Origin: Mucilaginibacter paludis DSM 18603
Lineage (GTDB): Bacteria; Bacteroidota; Bacteroidia; Sphingobacteriales; Sphingobacteriaceae
Assembly (NCBI RefSeq): GCF_000166195.2
Contig: NZ_CM001403.1
Span: 5,846,432 to 5,910,431, forward strand
Length of the DNA stretch: 64,000 bases
Direction of reading: 5' to 3'
The notes under the pieces were generated by a model that saw only the letters and a list, made by a program, of their open reading frames with translations, was not told the origin of the DNA and searched no databases. Both the position numbers and the translations under genes were made by a program. Of the stretch, positions 25,971 through 34,923 are shown in pieces (the stretch's first letter is position 1; each line of letters starts with the position of its first letter).

Positions 25971-26594
25971 TTACTCAAAAAAGGTAACAAGCCCGGTTTC
26001 CACATCGTACATACCACCTACGATGGTTATGCTTCCCTGCTGCTCCAATTCTGCTACGATAGGGCTTTCGCGTCTTACCCTGTCAATGGTTAAGCCAACA
26101 TGTATATCGGTAACTTTATTAACAAACTCGCTGTTGGTGCCGGTACGGTTTTCGGTAATTGTTTTTTCGTTAGCAATTGCAGGTTGAATTTTGTTGAGCA
26201 GCGTAGTCAGGTTGCCTAATTCTACATGGTTGCAGGCACCTGCTATGGCTCCGCATTTGGTGTGCCCTAATATCACAATAACCTTTGTTCCAACTATTTT
26301 TGTGGCAAACTCCATACTGCCTAAAATGTCCTCGTTTAATATATTGCCGGCAATGCGGATGCTGAATACATCGCCAAGGCCCTGGTCAAATATAAGTTCT
26401 GCGGAAGTGCGGCTGTCTATGCAGCTTAAAATAGTAGCAAAAGGGAATTGGCCTGCCGAAGTTTCGTTTACCTGTTGTAAAAGATTACGGTTAGCTTTTA
26501 AATTATTTACAAATCTTTGATTCCCTTCTTTTAAGATCTGCAGAGCCGTTGCCGGTGTTAAGTTACTTTGGGTTTCTTTTGAATGTGTACGCAT
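25971..26594 (-). CDS. Beta-class carbonic anhydrase
   Basis: This 207-aa zinc enzyme interconverts CO2 and bicarbonate. Zinc ligands and catalytic dyad are all present: C58, D60 and R62 in LSCIDSRTSAELIFDQGLGD, and H111 and C114 in LGHTKCGAIAGAC. The IAGNI segment and a final G-G-M-Y-D-V-E-T-G strand are typical. There is no signal peptide, so it is cytosolic. It follows a bestrophin-type anion channel gene by 21 bp on the same strand, suggesting joint bicarbonate handling, and ends before two hairpins. Confidence 0.95.
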   Translation of the reverse strand: MRTHSKETQSNLTPATALQILKEGNQRFVNNLKANRNLLQQVNETSAGQFPFATILSCIDSRTSAELIFDQGLGDVFSIRIAGNILNEDILGSMEFATKIVGTKVIVILGHTKCGAIAGACNHVELGNLTTLLNKIQPAIANEKTITENRTGTNSEFVNKVTDIHVGLTIDRVRRESPIVAELEQQGSITIVGGMYDVETGLVTFFE

Positions 26595-26615
26595 AAGCTT
26601 TAAATATTAAATTGG

Positions 26616-27509
26616 TTATAGTGAATAAAAACTTTGTGGTTGCAGGGGTTCCGGCACTTCTGTTTCGCCTAATAGCTGTTTAATGTTGATTTCAATGTTG
26701 GTAGCAATGGTGGTCATCGCGGTATCCGTAGGGCGATTGTCAAAAGGATCTTGCAGGTGGGTGGCGGATTTTTCTAACAGGAAAAAAGCCGACGAGATCA
26801 CCAGTAATAACGGGATCTCAAAAAAACTATCAATATCAATCAGCGCGATGGCAAGTGTAACCACAAAAATGTAAATGAAAAAATGCAGAAATAAGCGATA
26901 GGTTTGCGGGAACACGGTGCTTTTAATGCGTTCGGCCATGCCCATCGCATTGGAGAAGTTAACTAAGGTAGTGTTGATTTGAACAAGGGTAAAAACTTCC
27001 AAACCTCCGCTGTTTTTTAAATCAGCTATTTGCAGGGTATTTAATTGCAATAGCGCCAAAGGCTTATTATTATGCTTTTTAATTTTATCCAGGTCTGCTT
27101 GTGAAATATATTTATCCAAATCTTTTGTTGCATCTAATCCGCGCAGGCTTTGCCCTAAACTGAAACACCAGGCAATGTGCCTGTAGGCTATTTCTTTAAT
27201 TTCGCTTTGTTTTTGCGCTGAAACAAACGATTGTAGCTGAAGCACAAAACTCCGGCTTTCGTTAACTATGCTCCCCCAAACTTTCCTGGCTTCCCACCAT
27301 CTGTCGTACGACTGGTTGATTTTAAAAGATAGAATGACCGAAATAGCTGTACCAATGAATGCCGGAATAGCTATGGGCATTTCGGGGATCAGGTTTTTGT
27401 ACTTAGCGGTTAAATAGTTAACCAATAGCCCTGTAATCAACACATATAAAACCTCTAACCTTATTTTTTTAATTATATAAAAAGCCGGGATTCTTTTTTT
27501 GAGTAACAT
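26616..27509 (-). CDS. Bestrophin-family anion channel
   Basis: This 297-aa membrane protein of the bacterial bestrophin (UPF0187) family has an N-terminal helix (VLYVLITGLLVNYLTAKY) followed by the family block IPAFIGTAISVILSFKINQS then YDRWWEARKVWGS, which carries the conserved R-W-W-E-A-R. Two more hydrophobic segments lie near 200-240, with a C-terminal D-P-F-D-N-R-P-T-D stretch. Homologues form pentameric Cl-/HCO3- or cation channels. Co-transcription with a carbonic anhydrase supports bicarbonate or pH homeostasis as the role (inference). It is divergent from a TetR-type regulator 129 bp away that may control it. Confidence 0.92.
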   Translation of the reverse strand: MLLKKRIPAFYIIKKIRLEVLYVLITGLLVNYLTAKYKNLIPEMPIAIPAFIGTAISVILSFKINQSYDRWWEARKVWGSIVNESRSFVLQLQSFVSAQKQSEIKEIAYRHIAWCFSLGQSLRGLDATKDLDKYISQADLDKIKKHNNKPLALLQLNTLQIADLKNSGGLEVFTLVQINTTLVNFSNAMGMAERIKSTVFPQTYRLFLHFFIYIFVVTLAIALIDIDSFFEIPLLLVISSAFFLLEKSATHLQDPFDNRPTDTAMTTIATNIEINIKQLLGETEVPEPLQPQSFYSL

Positions 27510-27613
27510 AACTATATTCTTTGTTTAATGGCATAGCGAAAATATAAAACTATTTTAAATGATAGTAATACTATTATAAATAATTGAGATACGATTTTGT
27601 TTTGCTTAATTGC

Positions 27614-27621
27614 TATCTTTG
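27614..27621 (+). promoter_or_regulatory. Candidate Bacteroidota -7 element of the TetR gene
   Basis: TATCTTTG matches the Bacteroidota -7 consensus TAnnTTTG, 17 bp before the chosen ATG 27639. A TTTG at 27596-27599 could be the -33 box but is only 14 bp away, closer than usual. If real, the transcript begins after 27621 and the longer frame from 27597 cannot be used. Confidence 0.35.
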
Positions 27622-27638
27622 ATGAAAGTTTTGCAATA

Positions 27639-28310
27639 ATGGAATTTCAGGTTAAGTTTGCGATCAACGAAAAGATATTTTTACGCAATCCCGAAAGTAG
27701 TGAGGTAGGTAAGCTGATGGTAAAAAAGGCGATAGACCTGGTATACGAACTGGGTTTTGAACACTTTACCTTTAAAAAGTTAGCCATAGAAATAAACTCT
27801 ACTGAAGCTACCATATACCGTTATTTTGAAAATAAGCACCGGTTATTACTTTATATATTGAACTGGTATTGGTGCTACATGGAATTTTTAGTAACGTTTA
27901 AATTACAGAACGTTACAGACAAAAAAGAACAGTTAAAGATTATTGTACATTTATTAACCCATGAGCTTGCCGAGAGCGCTAACAGGTTTGATTATAACAA
28001 AAAGTATCTCAACCAGATTGTAATATCCGAAAGTAGTAAGGCATACCTGGTGAAGGATGTGGCGGCCATCAATAAAGATGAAGTTTTTAAACCCTATAAA
28101 GATCTCTGTGTTAAAATTGCCGAAGTGATATCCGCCTACAATCCGGATTACAAATTCCCCCGATCACTGAGTACCACACTGATTGAAACATCTCATCATC
28201 AGCAATTTTTTAGCGTTAATCTTCCTAAACTAACCGATATATGTTCTGAAAATATGCTGGATTTTGCCTTTCAGTTTATACAGGATCTATTGTTCCAGGT
28301 ATTAGGTTAA
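27639..28310 (+). CDS. TetR/AcrR-family transcriptional regulator
   Basis: From ATG 27639 this is a 223-aa protein. The N-terminal TetR DNA-binding domain (VGKLMVKKAIDLVYELGFEH, FTFKKLAIEINSTEATIYRY followed by FENKHRLLLYIL) includes the helix-turn-helix. An all-helical ligand/dimer domain without a recognisable pocket motif follows. The frame extends to 27597, but the sequence there is promoter-like. It is divergent from the bestrophin-carbonic anhydrase pair, which makes that operon its most likely target. Ligand unknown. Confidence 0.85.
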   Translation: MEFQVKFAINEKIFLRNPESSEVGKLMVKKAIDLVYELGFEHFTFKKLAIEINSTEATIYRYFENKHRLLLYILNWYWCYMEFLVTFKLQNVTDKKEQLKIIVHLLTHELAESANRFDYNKKYLNQIVISESSKAYLVKDVAAINKDEVFKPYKDLCVKIAEVISAYNPDYKFPRSLSTTLIETSHHQQFFSVNLPKLTDICSENMLDFAFQFIQDLLFQVLG

Positions 28311-28402
28311 TCATTGGGAAGCAAGTAACCTTTAAAGCCGGTTGGTAAGCCATGTTGAAAAACTGAGTGCTGTAATGTGCTTAAGTTCTGCTAATTAATG
28401 CG

Positions 28403-28654
28403 TTACATTGAACTGTCCTTGGAGTTTAGTATAAAGATGGTAATGAAAAAAAGTACGGTGAGCAGTAAACCGCCCCTGCTAAGCAGTAAACGGGTAAAGC
28501 GTTCATCATATTCGGGGTTGCAAAAAAAATGCCTGACTTGCGCATTTCTGGATAAAGTTTTCCGGTAGTACCTGCGGTCGACCCGGTGCGCGAATAAGAC
28601 GATCATCATATCCAATACAATTAATATGACGATGGTAGATTGTGTGGTGGTCAT
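28403..28654 (-). CDS. Small two-helix membrane protein at the end of cassette A
   Basis: This 83-aa protein has hydrophobic segments at about 7-22 (IVILIVLDMMIVLF) and 61-76 (GGLLLTVLFFITIF) separated by a basic, Tyr/Arg-rich loop (HRVDRRYYRKTLSRNAQVRH). No known family was recognised. Its ATG lies 13 bp beyond a terminator hairpin shared in near-identical form by cassettes B and C, each of which also has a tiny membrane ORF in this place. The proteins themselves differ between A and B/C. Function unknown. Confidence 0.6.
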   Translation of the reverse strand: MTTTQSTIVILIVLDMMIVLFAHRVDRRYYRKTLSRNAQVRHFFCNPEYDERFTRLLLSRGGLLLTVLFFITIFILNSKDSSM

Positions 28655-28666
28655 GTTTTTAAATAC

Positions 28667-28699
28667 AAAAAGGCAGGCTTTTCAGGGCGCTGCCTTTTT
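28667..28699. terminator. Terminator after the cassette A lipoprotein (repeat copy 1)
   Basis: A 10-bp stem AAAAAGGCAG (28667-28676) / CTGCCTTTTT (28690-28699) encloses loop GCTTTTCAGGGCG. T-runs on both strands make it bidirectional. The core recurs at 34827-34855 and 40971-40999. Confidence 0.85.
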
Positions 28700-28708
28700 T
28701 AATCGTTA

Positions 28709-29458
28709 TTATAATGCGATGCTGTCTGAACTCACTTCCCCGGAAGTATCATATAAGTTAAAAATGTAGTTAGCGCCACCATCAACCTGGGGCAGCACAA
28801 AAAAGTCCTGGCCGGAAGACGGCATGTTTACAAATTGCCCGGTAGCCCGGTCTTTGATCCTGCCGACAAAAACATTGATTAATCCATTCGCTTTATCACC
28901 GAAATAATAAGGCAGTAACACGGCAGAAGCAGTTAGCTTGATGTTTTGAAAATTAATAAGCGTTTTGTTGTAGTCTTCCAGCGTGCCGGTATTATAATCA
29001 TAATAAAAAATGCAAAGATCATAAGCCGGGTAGGCTTTATAAAAATCTCCCAGGCTGTTCAGGAATTGTATAGACATGCTGTCCTGCTGCACCGGCTTAC
29101 TGCTAATCCAGCCCGAAATCCCCAGGTCTTTATTGTAAGCGACTTTATAGGTGGATAACTGATTCTTGTTGAGGTTCACTACCGTGTCGGCCACGAGCTG
29201 ATCTGTGCCTTTTACAAAAACTGCCAGTTTGGTGTTTGAGCCTGTTTCCACGGTTGTTCCCGGTTGCATTAGCGGCAAATCGCCTATCTTCTTTCCCTGG
29301 TACCTAACCTCCAGGGCAGGCGTGCCCGGCAAAGCCGCCACTTCCACCAGCACCCTGGCGTAATAGGTCTTATTTGGCAATTCTTCCTTTTTAGCGCAGG
29401 AAGCCAGCAATAAAATACCGCCTGCAAAGAGTAATAGATTTGTTTTTATAGTTTTCAT
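28709..29458 (-). CDS. Uncharacterised lipoprotein, cassette A
   Basis: This is a 249-aa lipoprotein with lipobox L-L-A-S-C (GGILLLASCAKKEE). It has paired beta domains: the N-terminal half contains ARVLVEVAALPGTPALEVRY and a conserved G-K-K-I-G-D-L-P turn. The C-terminal half contains the motif KDRATGQF found in all three cassettes, followed by D-F-F. The receptor gene ends 22 bp upstream, so the pair is surely co-translated, as SusC-SusD pairs are, but this is not a SusD homologue. It may be a surface ligand-binding partner. Start taken at MKTIKTN by comparison with cassette B; an ATG two codons earlier (29464) is possible. Family not identified. Confidence 0.8.
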   Translation of the reverse strand: MKTIKTNLLLFAGGILLLASCAKKEELPNKTYYARVLVEVAALPGTPALEVRYQGKKIGDLPLMQPGTTVETGSNTKLAVFVKGTDQLVADTVVNLNKNQLSTYKVAYNKDLGISGWISSKPVQQDSMSIQFLNSLGDFYKAYPAYDLCIFYYDYNTGTLEDYNKTLINFQNIKLTASAVLLPYYFGDKANGLINVFVGRIKDRATGQFVNMPSSGQDFFVLPQVDGGANYIFNLYDTSGEVSSDSIAL

Positions 29459-29480
29459 CGACATATCGTTTAGCTGATCA

Positions 29481-32400
29481 TTAAAAATTATAGTTGATAC
29501 TTAATCCGTAAGTACGGCCCGGATTGGCCTGGTAATCGATAAAATCTCCTTTTTCGTAAAACAGTGTTTTGGAATCAACACCGTTGCGTTTGGAATACAC
29601 CCTGCTGGCCTTGTTGAGCAAATTGCTCACATTGAATTTGAGTTGCGCTTTGTCTTTCAGTAGGTTCAGCGAGAATTGTCCGTCAAATGAAGGCAGCGGG
29701 GTTTCGAATAAAGATTCCTGGTAAACATCTGCCGCGCGGAATACCCGGTTAGTGATATAGTTATAGCTTAAGCTGAGCGAAAAAGGTTTAGCATCGTAAT
29801 ATAGACCGGCGTTATAAGTATAATTGCTCGCACCTGCCTGCGGACGCTCCACTTCCGGGCCGGGGTTATCGGTTACTATGATCTTGTTCGGTTGCGCAGG
29901 GTCCGAATTGCGGTATATAACCGTCATGGGGGTTACTTTGGCAAAAAGGCGGGTAAAGTTGCCATATATCGTTAGGTTACGTAGTACCGGCAGCCCGGTA
30001 AAAGCAAAGGATTTACGTGCTTCAATCTCAATGCCCTTATTTTTAGCCGATTGGTCATTCCGGAGTTCGTATTGCCGGTTTCCATCTGAATAGATCTCCA
30101 TCGGGTATTTCAGCTTTTTATAGAAAAGCGAAAAGGATAGGATTTCTCCGGCATTTGGGAACCATTCGTAGCGAAAATCAAAGTTGTCGATCTTCGTCGA
30201 GCGGATCGGCGTATTGCTTTGGTAGGTACCACCCAGTTCAAAATCATATTCCCTGAAATAGGCCAGTTCCCGCAGGTCGGGCCGGATGATACTTTTGGCG
30301 TAGGATAAGCGCAGGTTCATTTTAGGGCTTAAGCTATAGGTTAGCGCTGCGGAAGGAAACAAGTTGAACTTCGGCTCCAGACCAAATACATCGCTATAGT
30401 CCGTAACATCCTTATTCTTGTCGATCTGATTTTTTACAAAAGTCTCCAGTAAAGTGTTCACGCGGTTCAGATCATAATATTCCCCGCGCAGGCCGCCAAC
30501 CACCCGCAGTTTGCTGCCGATCTTGCTGTCCAGCATAACATACCCTGCATGCAAAGTTGCTTTGTTATGGTACTGATCGCTGAAATCACTGATGGTGATT
30601 TTGCCGTCAGGGTGCGTTGCCGGATCAAATGTTTCGCTGATGGGCTGCGGATCACTGCTGCCGAAGAATTGTGAAGAGGTGTTAGCTACCCAAAACAGGC
30701 GGTCTTTCTGCCAGCCTGCGTACCCGGTTTTAAAACTGTTGTTCCACGCGGTATTAGCTACGCTAAATTTCAGCGGTATGGTCAGGTCCAGGTTCCAGCC
30801 CAGGTTCTTTTCATATGAACGACTCCAGTTCCGTAAAACGCCGGCCGAAAGCAGGTTGCTTTCCGGGTTCATGATACTGAAATCAGAGGTGGCATTGCCA
30901 GGATTGTCAGTTGCGCTGCCCACATACCTGGCATCCAGTTGGTGGTTATCCGGTTTTTGGCGATCGAGCGTAGTGTAGCTTAAAAGCCAGTTCAATTTAA
31001 TGCCTTTGCCGCCAAATGCCTTTTCGCCCTTTAGCTGGTTTTGCAGCATACTGGTTTGCGTAGTCAGGTCATAATAACCAACTGACTGCCCGTAGTCATT
31101 TTTATCGCCGGTACCCAAAATCAGTTGTTGATCGAGCGTACGCAGATAAATGCTTTGTAAGCCCAGTTTAAACTGTTTCCCGGTATAGCCAATACCGGCT
31201 ATACCCCCAATGTTGGTGGTGAAACTATAACGGTTTCCAGTAAACCCATATAATTCTTCCTGCGAGTCGCTGCCTCCATAGCCGTTCCGGCCCATGATCA
31301 CATCCGAAGTCTGCCAGGTATTGCGATAACTGGCTGAGGCGATGATGCCGATCTGGTCGTTATTCTTCAAATTGATTACCCGCCCGAAAGAGGCCTGGAA
31401 ATTAGGTGATACCGGCGGGCTGTAATTGTACAGTTTCCAATTATTGGCGAACAGTTTGGCATCCGAACCTTGTGCGGCATAGGCTGCCCGGATATCATCC
31501 ACATTCTTCCAGTCTGTACGGCCCAGTAAAGTACGATCGGATGAGGCCGTGGCTAAGTAATTCCGGCCGCTGATGTTAAGGCCACGAAAATTCTTACCGG
31601 TAGTTTTGTCGTTATAACTCTCGCCGAAGGTGATGTTCAGGTAGTTCTCGGTTGGGATATTCTTGGTATTCACCTCCACCAGGCCGCCGCCAAACTCAGC
31701 GCTTTTATCGGGGTTAATGGTTTTATAGATGGTGATGTTATCCACCATATTGGCGGGGATGATATCAAAAGAGAATTGTTTGCGGTTCATTTCGGTGCTG
31801 GGCATCACCTGGCCATTCATCATCGTGCTGTTATAACGTTCGCCGAGTCCACGCACTACCACAAATTTATTTTCCAATACGTTTACACCGCTTACGCGCT
31901 TCAAACTTTCCCCAATGTTCTTATCCGGCGTCCTGGCGATCTGTTCGGCGCTAATGCCGTCGGTCATGGCCGCATTATTTTTTTGTTTGGCATAGAGGCC
32001 TTCTACCGATGATTTTTTATAATCGCCAGTGATGGTTACCGTGTTCAGGGCGTTGTATGCCGGCACCATAGCGATATCCAGCGGAGTGGTTTTGTTTTCG
32101 GCTACGGCAATGCCGGTGATGCTTTTGGTTTGGTAAGAAACATAACTCACCTCCAGCGTGTAATTACCAGGTGCTAAAGTTAGCTGATAGGTGCCGTCCA
32201 CCTTGGTCTGGATACCCTGCCCGGTTTCACCTACCTTGATAGTTGCGCCGGGAAGCGCTAAGCCTTTTTCGTCCAGCACTTTGCCGCTGATCTTACCGGG
32301 CGCTGCCGGGGGTGGAAGTTTACTGACCGCTATGGCACCGTTAATCTGCTCGAAACGCAGCCTTTGTTCTTTGGCTAACATTTGAAGTACTTTATCCAGG

Positions 32401-32682
32401 CTGATACGCTTAACATTAAGGACTACCGGGTAAAGCTTCCCCAGTTCTTCGGTGTAAACAAAATTAAACCCCGATTGGCCCGACAGATCGATCCGTCAGC
32501 AGCGCATGCAGGCTGGCTTTTGTAGTGTTAACGGAAACTATAGCCTGGTCCAGGCGCTGCGACCTGACTTCGGAGGCGAAAAGTACACCGCTGAGGGTGA
32601 AGGAAATAACGGTCACCATCATGGTTAGGCGCGTCATAAAATATAATAGTTTAATTACACTACTTTTTGTAGAATTGTACAT
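29481..32682 (-). pseudogene. STN-domain TonB-dependent receptor, cassette A, frameshifted
   Basis: The receptor gene should start at 32682 (MYNSTKSSVIKLLYFMTRL signal peptide), as in cassette C. The STN domain begins normally (LDQAIVSVNTTKASLHALLT), then the frame shifts at a GATCGATC sequence (32486-32493). Removing one GATC restores ...LLTDLSGQSGFNFVYTEELG and joins the 966-aa downstream frame. That frame has the rest of STN, the carboxypeptidase-like domain (GKISGKVLDEKGLALPGATI), plug (RGLGERYNSTMMNGQVMPST) and a complete barrel ending YGLSINYNF. The 966-aa frame alone would lack a signal peptide. Likely inactive as sequenced, or phase-switched, or a sequencing error. Confidence 0.8.
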
Positions 32683-32735
32683 AGCTTTTTTAAAATGATT
32701 ATTGGTTGCAATCTGATGGATCATGAAGCTTACCG

Positions 32736-32767
32736 AGCGGGAGTGGTGGTACACTTTCGCTCTTTTT
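32736..32767 (+). other. Conserved hairpin upstream of receptor A
   Basis: AGCGGGAGTG (32736-32745) and CACTTTCGCT (32752-32761) fold around loop gtggta, followed on the + strand by a T-rich run. A nearly identical element lies at 45028-45059 before receptor C. G-U pairs are favoured on the + strand, so it looks like a terminator of an antisense transcript rather than of the operon. Confidence 0.45.
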
Positions 32768-32849
32768 CATCAATCCTTTATTCTATCGGTACATATAGGA
32801 ACACTTTCTTAAATAATACCTCCTGCTTTAGGGTAAATGATTGAATAGT

Positions 32850-33818
32850 TTAGCCGATGGTTACTTTTTTACCGCTGATGTGATAAGGAAAGTTCCCGCC
32901 CGAAATACTTAACAACTTGAGGATATTGGCCAGGCTTTCTTTTTTTACTTTCAGTTGGAACCGTTTGTTCAGCAATGACCTGTCTTTAAAGGTAAAGGTT
33001 ACACCGTACTGCTGGCTGAGGCTCTTACTGATGTTCTCCAGCGTTTCCATCCGGAAATTAAGCACATTTTGCTGCCAGCTGCCGATATCCGCAACCAGTA
33101 AATTGCTTTTCGCATAGCGTTTACTGGCGCTGTTATAAGCCAGCTGCTCACCAGGTATCAGCATATACACTTTTTTATTTTTATCGCTGCTGCCCCATAC
33201 ACCAACTTTACCCGTCGCTACCGCCACCTCTGTATTTGTTTCGCCGGGATAGGCATGAATGTTATAAGAGGTTCCGAGCACCTGTACCCGGACCTGGCGG
33301 GTATGAACAATAAAAGGATGCCGGGGATCATGTACAACGGTAAAAAAGGCTTCGCCGCTTAGTTTGATTTCACGGATATTGCTACTGAACGTTTCAGGGT
33401 AAGTGATGGTTGACCCGCTATTGAGGGAGATCACCGAACCGTCTGGCAGGGTAACCTGTTTTTTAATACCGGGCGCGGTGCTAACCTGAAGCCATACGAT
33501 GGGTTGTGCGCCATGATGGGCAGCTTTGAAAATCAGCAAACCTGCCGAGGCAACCAGCAATAAAGCAGCGGCTATTTTTAAAATAGGTAGCCATAGCATC
33601 CTGATCCGGGCCGGCTTTTGATGCTTAGCTACCCAATTAATGGCGCGTGTAGTTGCTTCTCCGGCGGCACGTTTAATTTCATCATCTCCGGGCAGCGGAT
33701 AGCCCTCCGTTTCAAAGCTATCGTACCAGTCTCTGATCTGTTTAAACTCTTCCGGTGTGCAAAGGCCGGCCTCATACTTTTCGGCCAGTGCTTTCAGCTG
33801 ATTGTCCTGTGTTCTCAT
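32850..33818 (-). CDS. FecR-family anti-sigma factor, cassette A
   Basis: This 322-aa membrane anti-sigma factor has an N-terminal cytoplasmic sigma-binding region (KYEAGLCTPEEFKQIRDWYD). A transmembrane helix lies near residues 78-100 (LPILKIAAALLLVASAGLLI). The FecR domain contains TLPDGSVISLNSGSTITYPE, LSGEAFFTVVHDPRHPFIVH and VQVLGTSYNIHAYPG, and the C-terminal DUF4974-type domain contains NFRMETLENISKSLSQQYGV. It lies 86 bp after the sigma gene. Expected to receive the signal from receptor A, whose STN domain is disrupted, so this regulatory branch may be locked on or off. Confidence 0.92.
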   Translation of the reverse strand: MRTQDNQLKALAEKYEAGLCTPEEFKQIRDWYDSFETEGYPLPGDDEIKRAAGEATTRAINWVAKHQKPARIRMLWLPILKIAAALLLVASAGLLIFKAAHHGAQPIVWLQVSTAPGIKKQVTLPDGSVISLNSGSTITYPETFSSNIREIKLSGEAFFTVVHDPRHPFIVHTRQVRVQVLGTSYNIHAYPGETNTEVAVATGKVGVWGSSDKNKKVYMLIPGEQLAYNSASKRYAKSNLLVADIGSWQQNVLNFRMETLENISKSLSQQYGVTFTFKDRSLLNKRFQLKVKKESLANILKLLSISGGNFPYHISGKKVTIG

Positions 33819-33904
33819 TCACCAGTATAATCAAGCAAAACGGCCTTTTATACTATTAAATAATCAACACCAGTTCGTTAAGTTTATGTAAAGAAAATCC
33901 AAAG

Positions 33905-34498
33905 CTACAGATCGCCAAACCAGCAGGCAGATGCCAGGGCCAGCACAAAGGCGAGGTTATCCTTTTTGAGGTAGGCCCGCAACGATTGCAGGGCAGTTGA
34001 TAAATAATTCCTGACGGTTTGTTCGTTCAATCCAAGTTGTACCGCGATCTCCCGGACGGAAAGTCCCTCCTGCCGGCTTAAGCGGAACACCTCCTGTACG
34101 GCCTTGGGCATCTTCAGCAATTCATCTTCAAATTCCTGCCGTAGTTCGGCCGCCATCAGCGCGTCCTCAACCGGTGGATGAGCCGGTTCATCGAGTAAAG
34201 CCATAGCACTTTCAAACCCGGCTCTTTTCTTGCGGAAAAGGTACTCGTTCACGATGGCGTAATGAGCGGCACGTGTCAGGTATGGCGCAAAGGAATTTTC
34301 GATCACCAGGCTATTACGCCGGGTCCACAGGGTGATGTAGATGTTCTGGAGCATATCCTTGGTATCTTCTTCATCGCCTACTCTTTTATAGATCTGCCGG
34401 TAGAGTTGCTCCTCATAACGGCGCGCTACAATAGCGAAGGCCTGTCCATTGTCCTGCTGCAACAACAGCCATAATTCAGTATCTGATAAATGCTCCAC
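33905..34498 (-). CDS. ECF sigma factor, cassette A
   Basis: This 197-aa ECF sigma factor has region 2 (NGQAFAIVARRYEEQLYRQI ... EEDTKDMLQNIYITLWTRRN) and region 4 (AVQEVFRLSRQEGLSVREIA followed by VQLGLNEQTVRNYLSTA), joined by an acidic linker. The last 15 residues are hydrophobic (LAFVLALASACWFGDL). Similar tails occur on the sigma factors of cassettes B and C. First gene of the cassette A operon, it should direct polymerase to its own operon promoter once released from FecR. Confidence 0.92.
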   Translation of the reverse strand: MEHLSDTELWLLLQQDNGQAFAIVARRYEEQLYRQIYKRVGDEEDTKDMLQNIYITLWTRRNSLVIENSFAPYLTRAAHYAIVNEYLFRKKRAGFESAMALLDEPAHPPVEDALMAAELRQEFEDELLKMPKAVQEVFRLSRQEGLSVREIAVQLGLNEQTVRNYLSTALQSLRAYLKKDNLAFVLALASACWFGDL

Positions 34499-34637
34499 CG
34501 CTGCTAAAATAGCTAAAGTAGATTAAACTGGTATTAAGTTAAGCTATAAAGCTATTGATACCCACATTTGTTGATAACAGTTCCCGGCAGTGCTTGCGTA
34601 TCGTCAATTGCAGCGCGCCTTTCAGCCGGAAAGGAAA

Positions 34638-34760
34638 TTAATCATCCGGGAAAATGAGCAGCCAGCATACGGAGCCCATCAATGCGACGAGAAGCCCCGA
34701 AATCAGCAAGCTGGGGTTGTGTTTGTGCTGTTGGTGATTTTTTTCGTTAGCTTGGGTCAT
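34638..34760 (-). CDS. Tiny membrane ORF after cassette B (40 aa)
   Basis: This 40-aa frame starts MTQANEKNHQQHKHNPSLLI and ends with a single membrane helix (SGLLVALMGSVCWLLIF). The DNA from the ATG to the helix end is almost the same as at 40768-40905 after cassette C, and most differences fall in third positions or cause mild changes, so the peptide looks maintained. The His-rich N-terminus is cytosolic or metal-binding by guess. It lies between the cassette B terminator and the cassette A sigma gene, so it could equally be a leader peptide of cassette A. Confidence 0.45.
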   Translation of the reverse strand: MTQANEKNHQQHKHNPSLLISGLLVALMGSVCWLLIFPDD

Positions 34761-34826
34761 GGACGAATGTAACGGATCAGCAATTGCCTAAGGTGCCTGT
34801 GCGTTTGATGGTCATGTTTTAAACAA

Positions 34827-34855
34827 AAAGGCAGGCTTTTCAGGGCGCTGCCTTT
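34827..34855. terminator. Terminator after the cassette B lipoprotein (repeat copy 2)
   Basis: AAAGGCAG (34827-34834) / CTGCCTTT (34848-34855) with the same 13-base loop as copies 1 and 3. On the minus strand a T-run follows. It lies about 70 bp after the lipoprotein stop. Confidence 0.8.
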
Positions 34856-34923
34856 AACGGGGACATTGCTTATATTCTACAAACTTTTCACCCGTTTAGA
34901 ATTTCTGTCTTAACAAATAGCTA

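Noticed and set aside
34590..34772. 60-codon + strand frame between cassettes A and B
   Set aside because: Opposite strand of the tiny membrane ORF; the minus-strand frame has the helix and the duplicate at 40768-40905.
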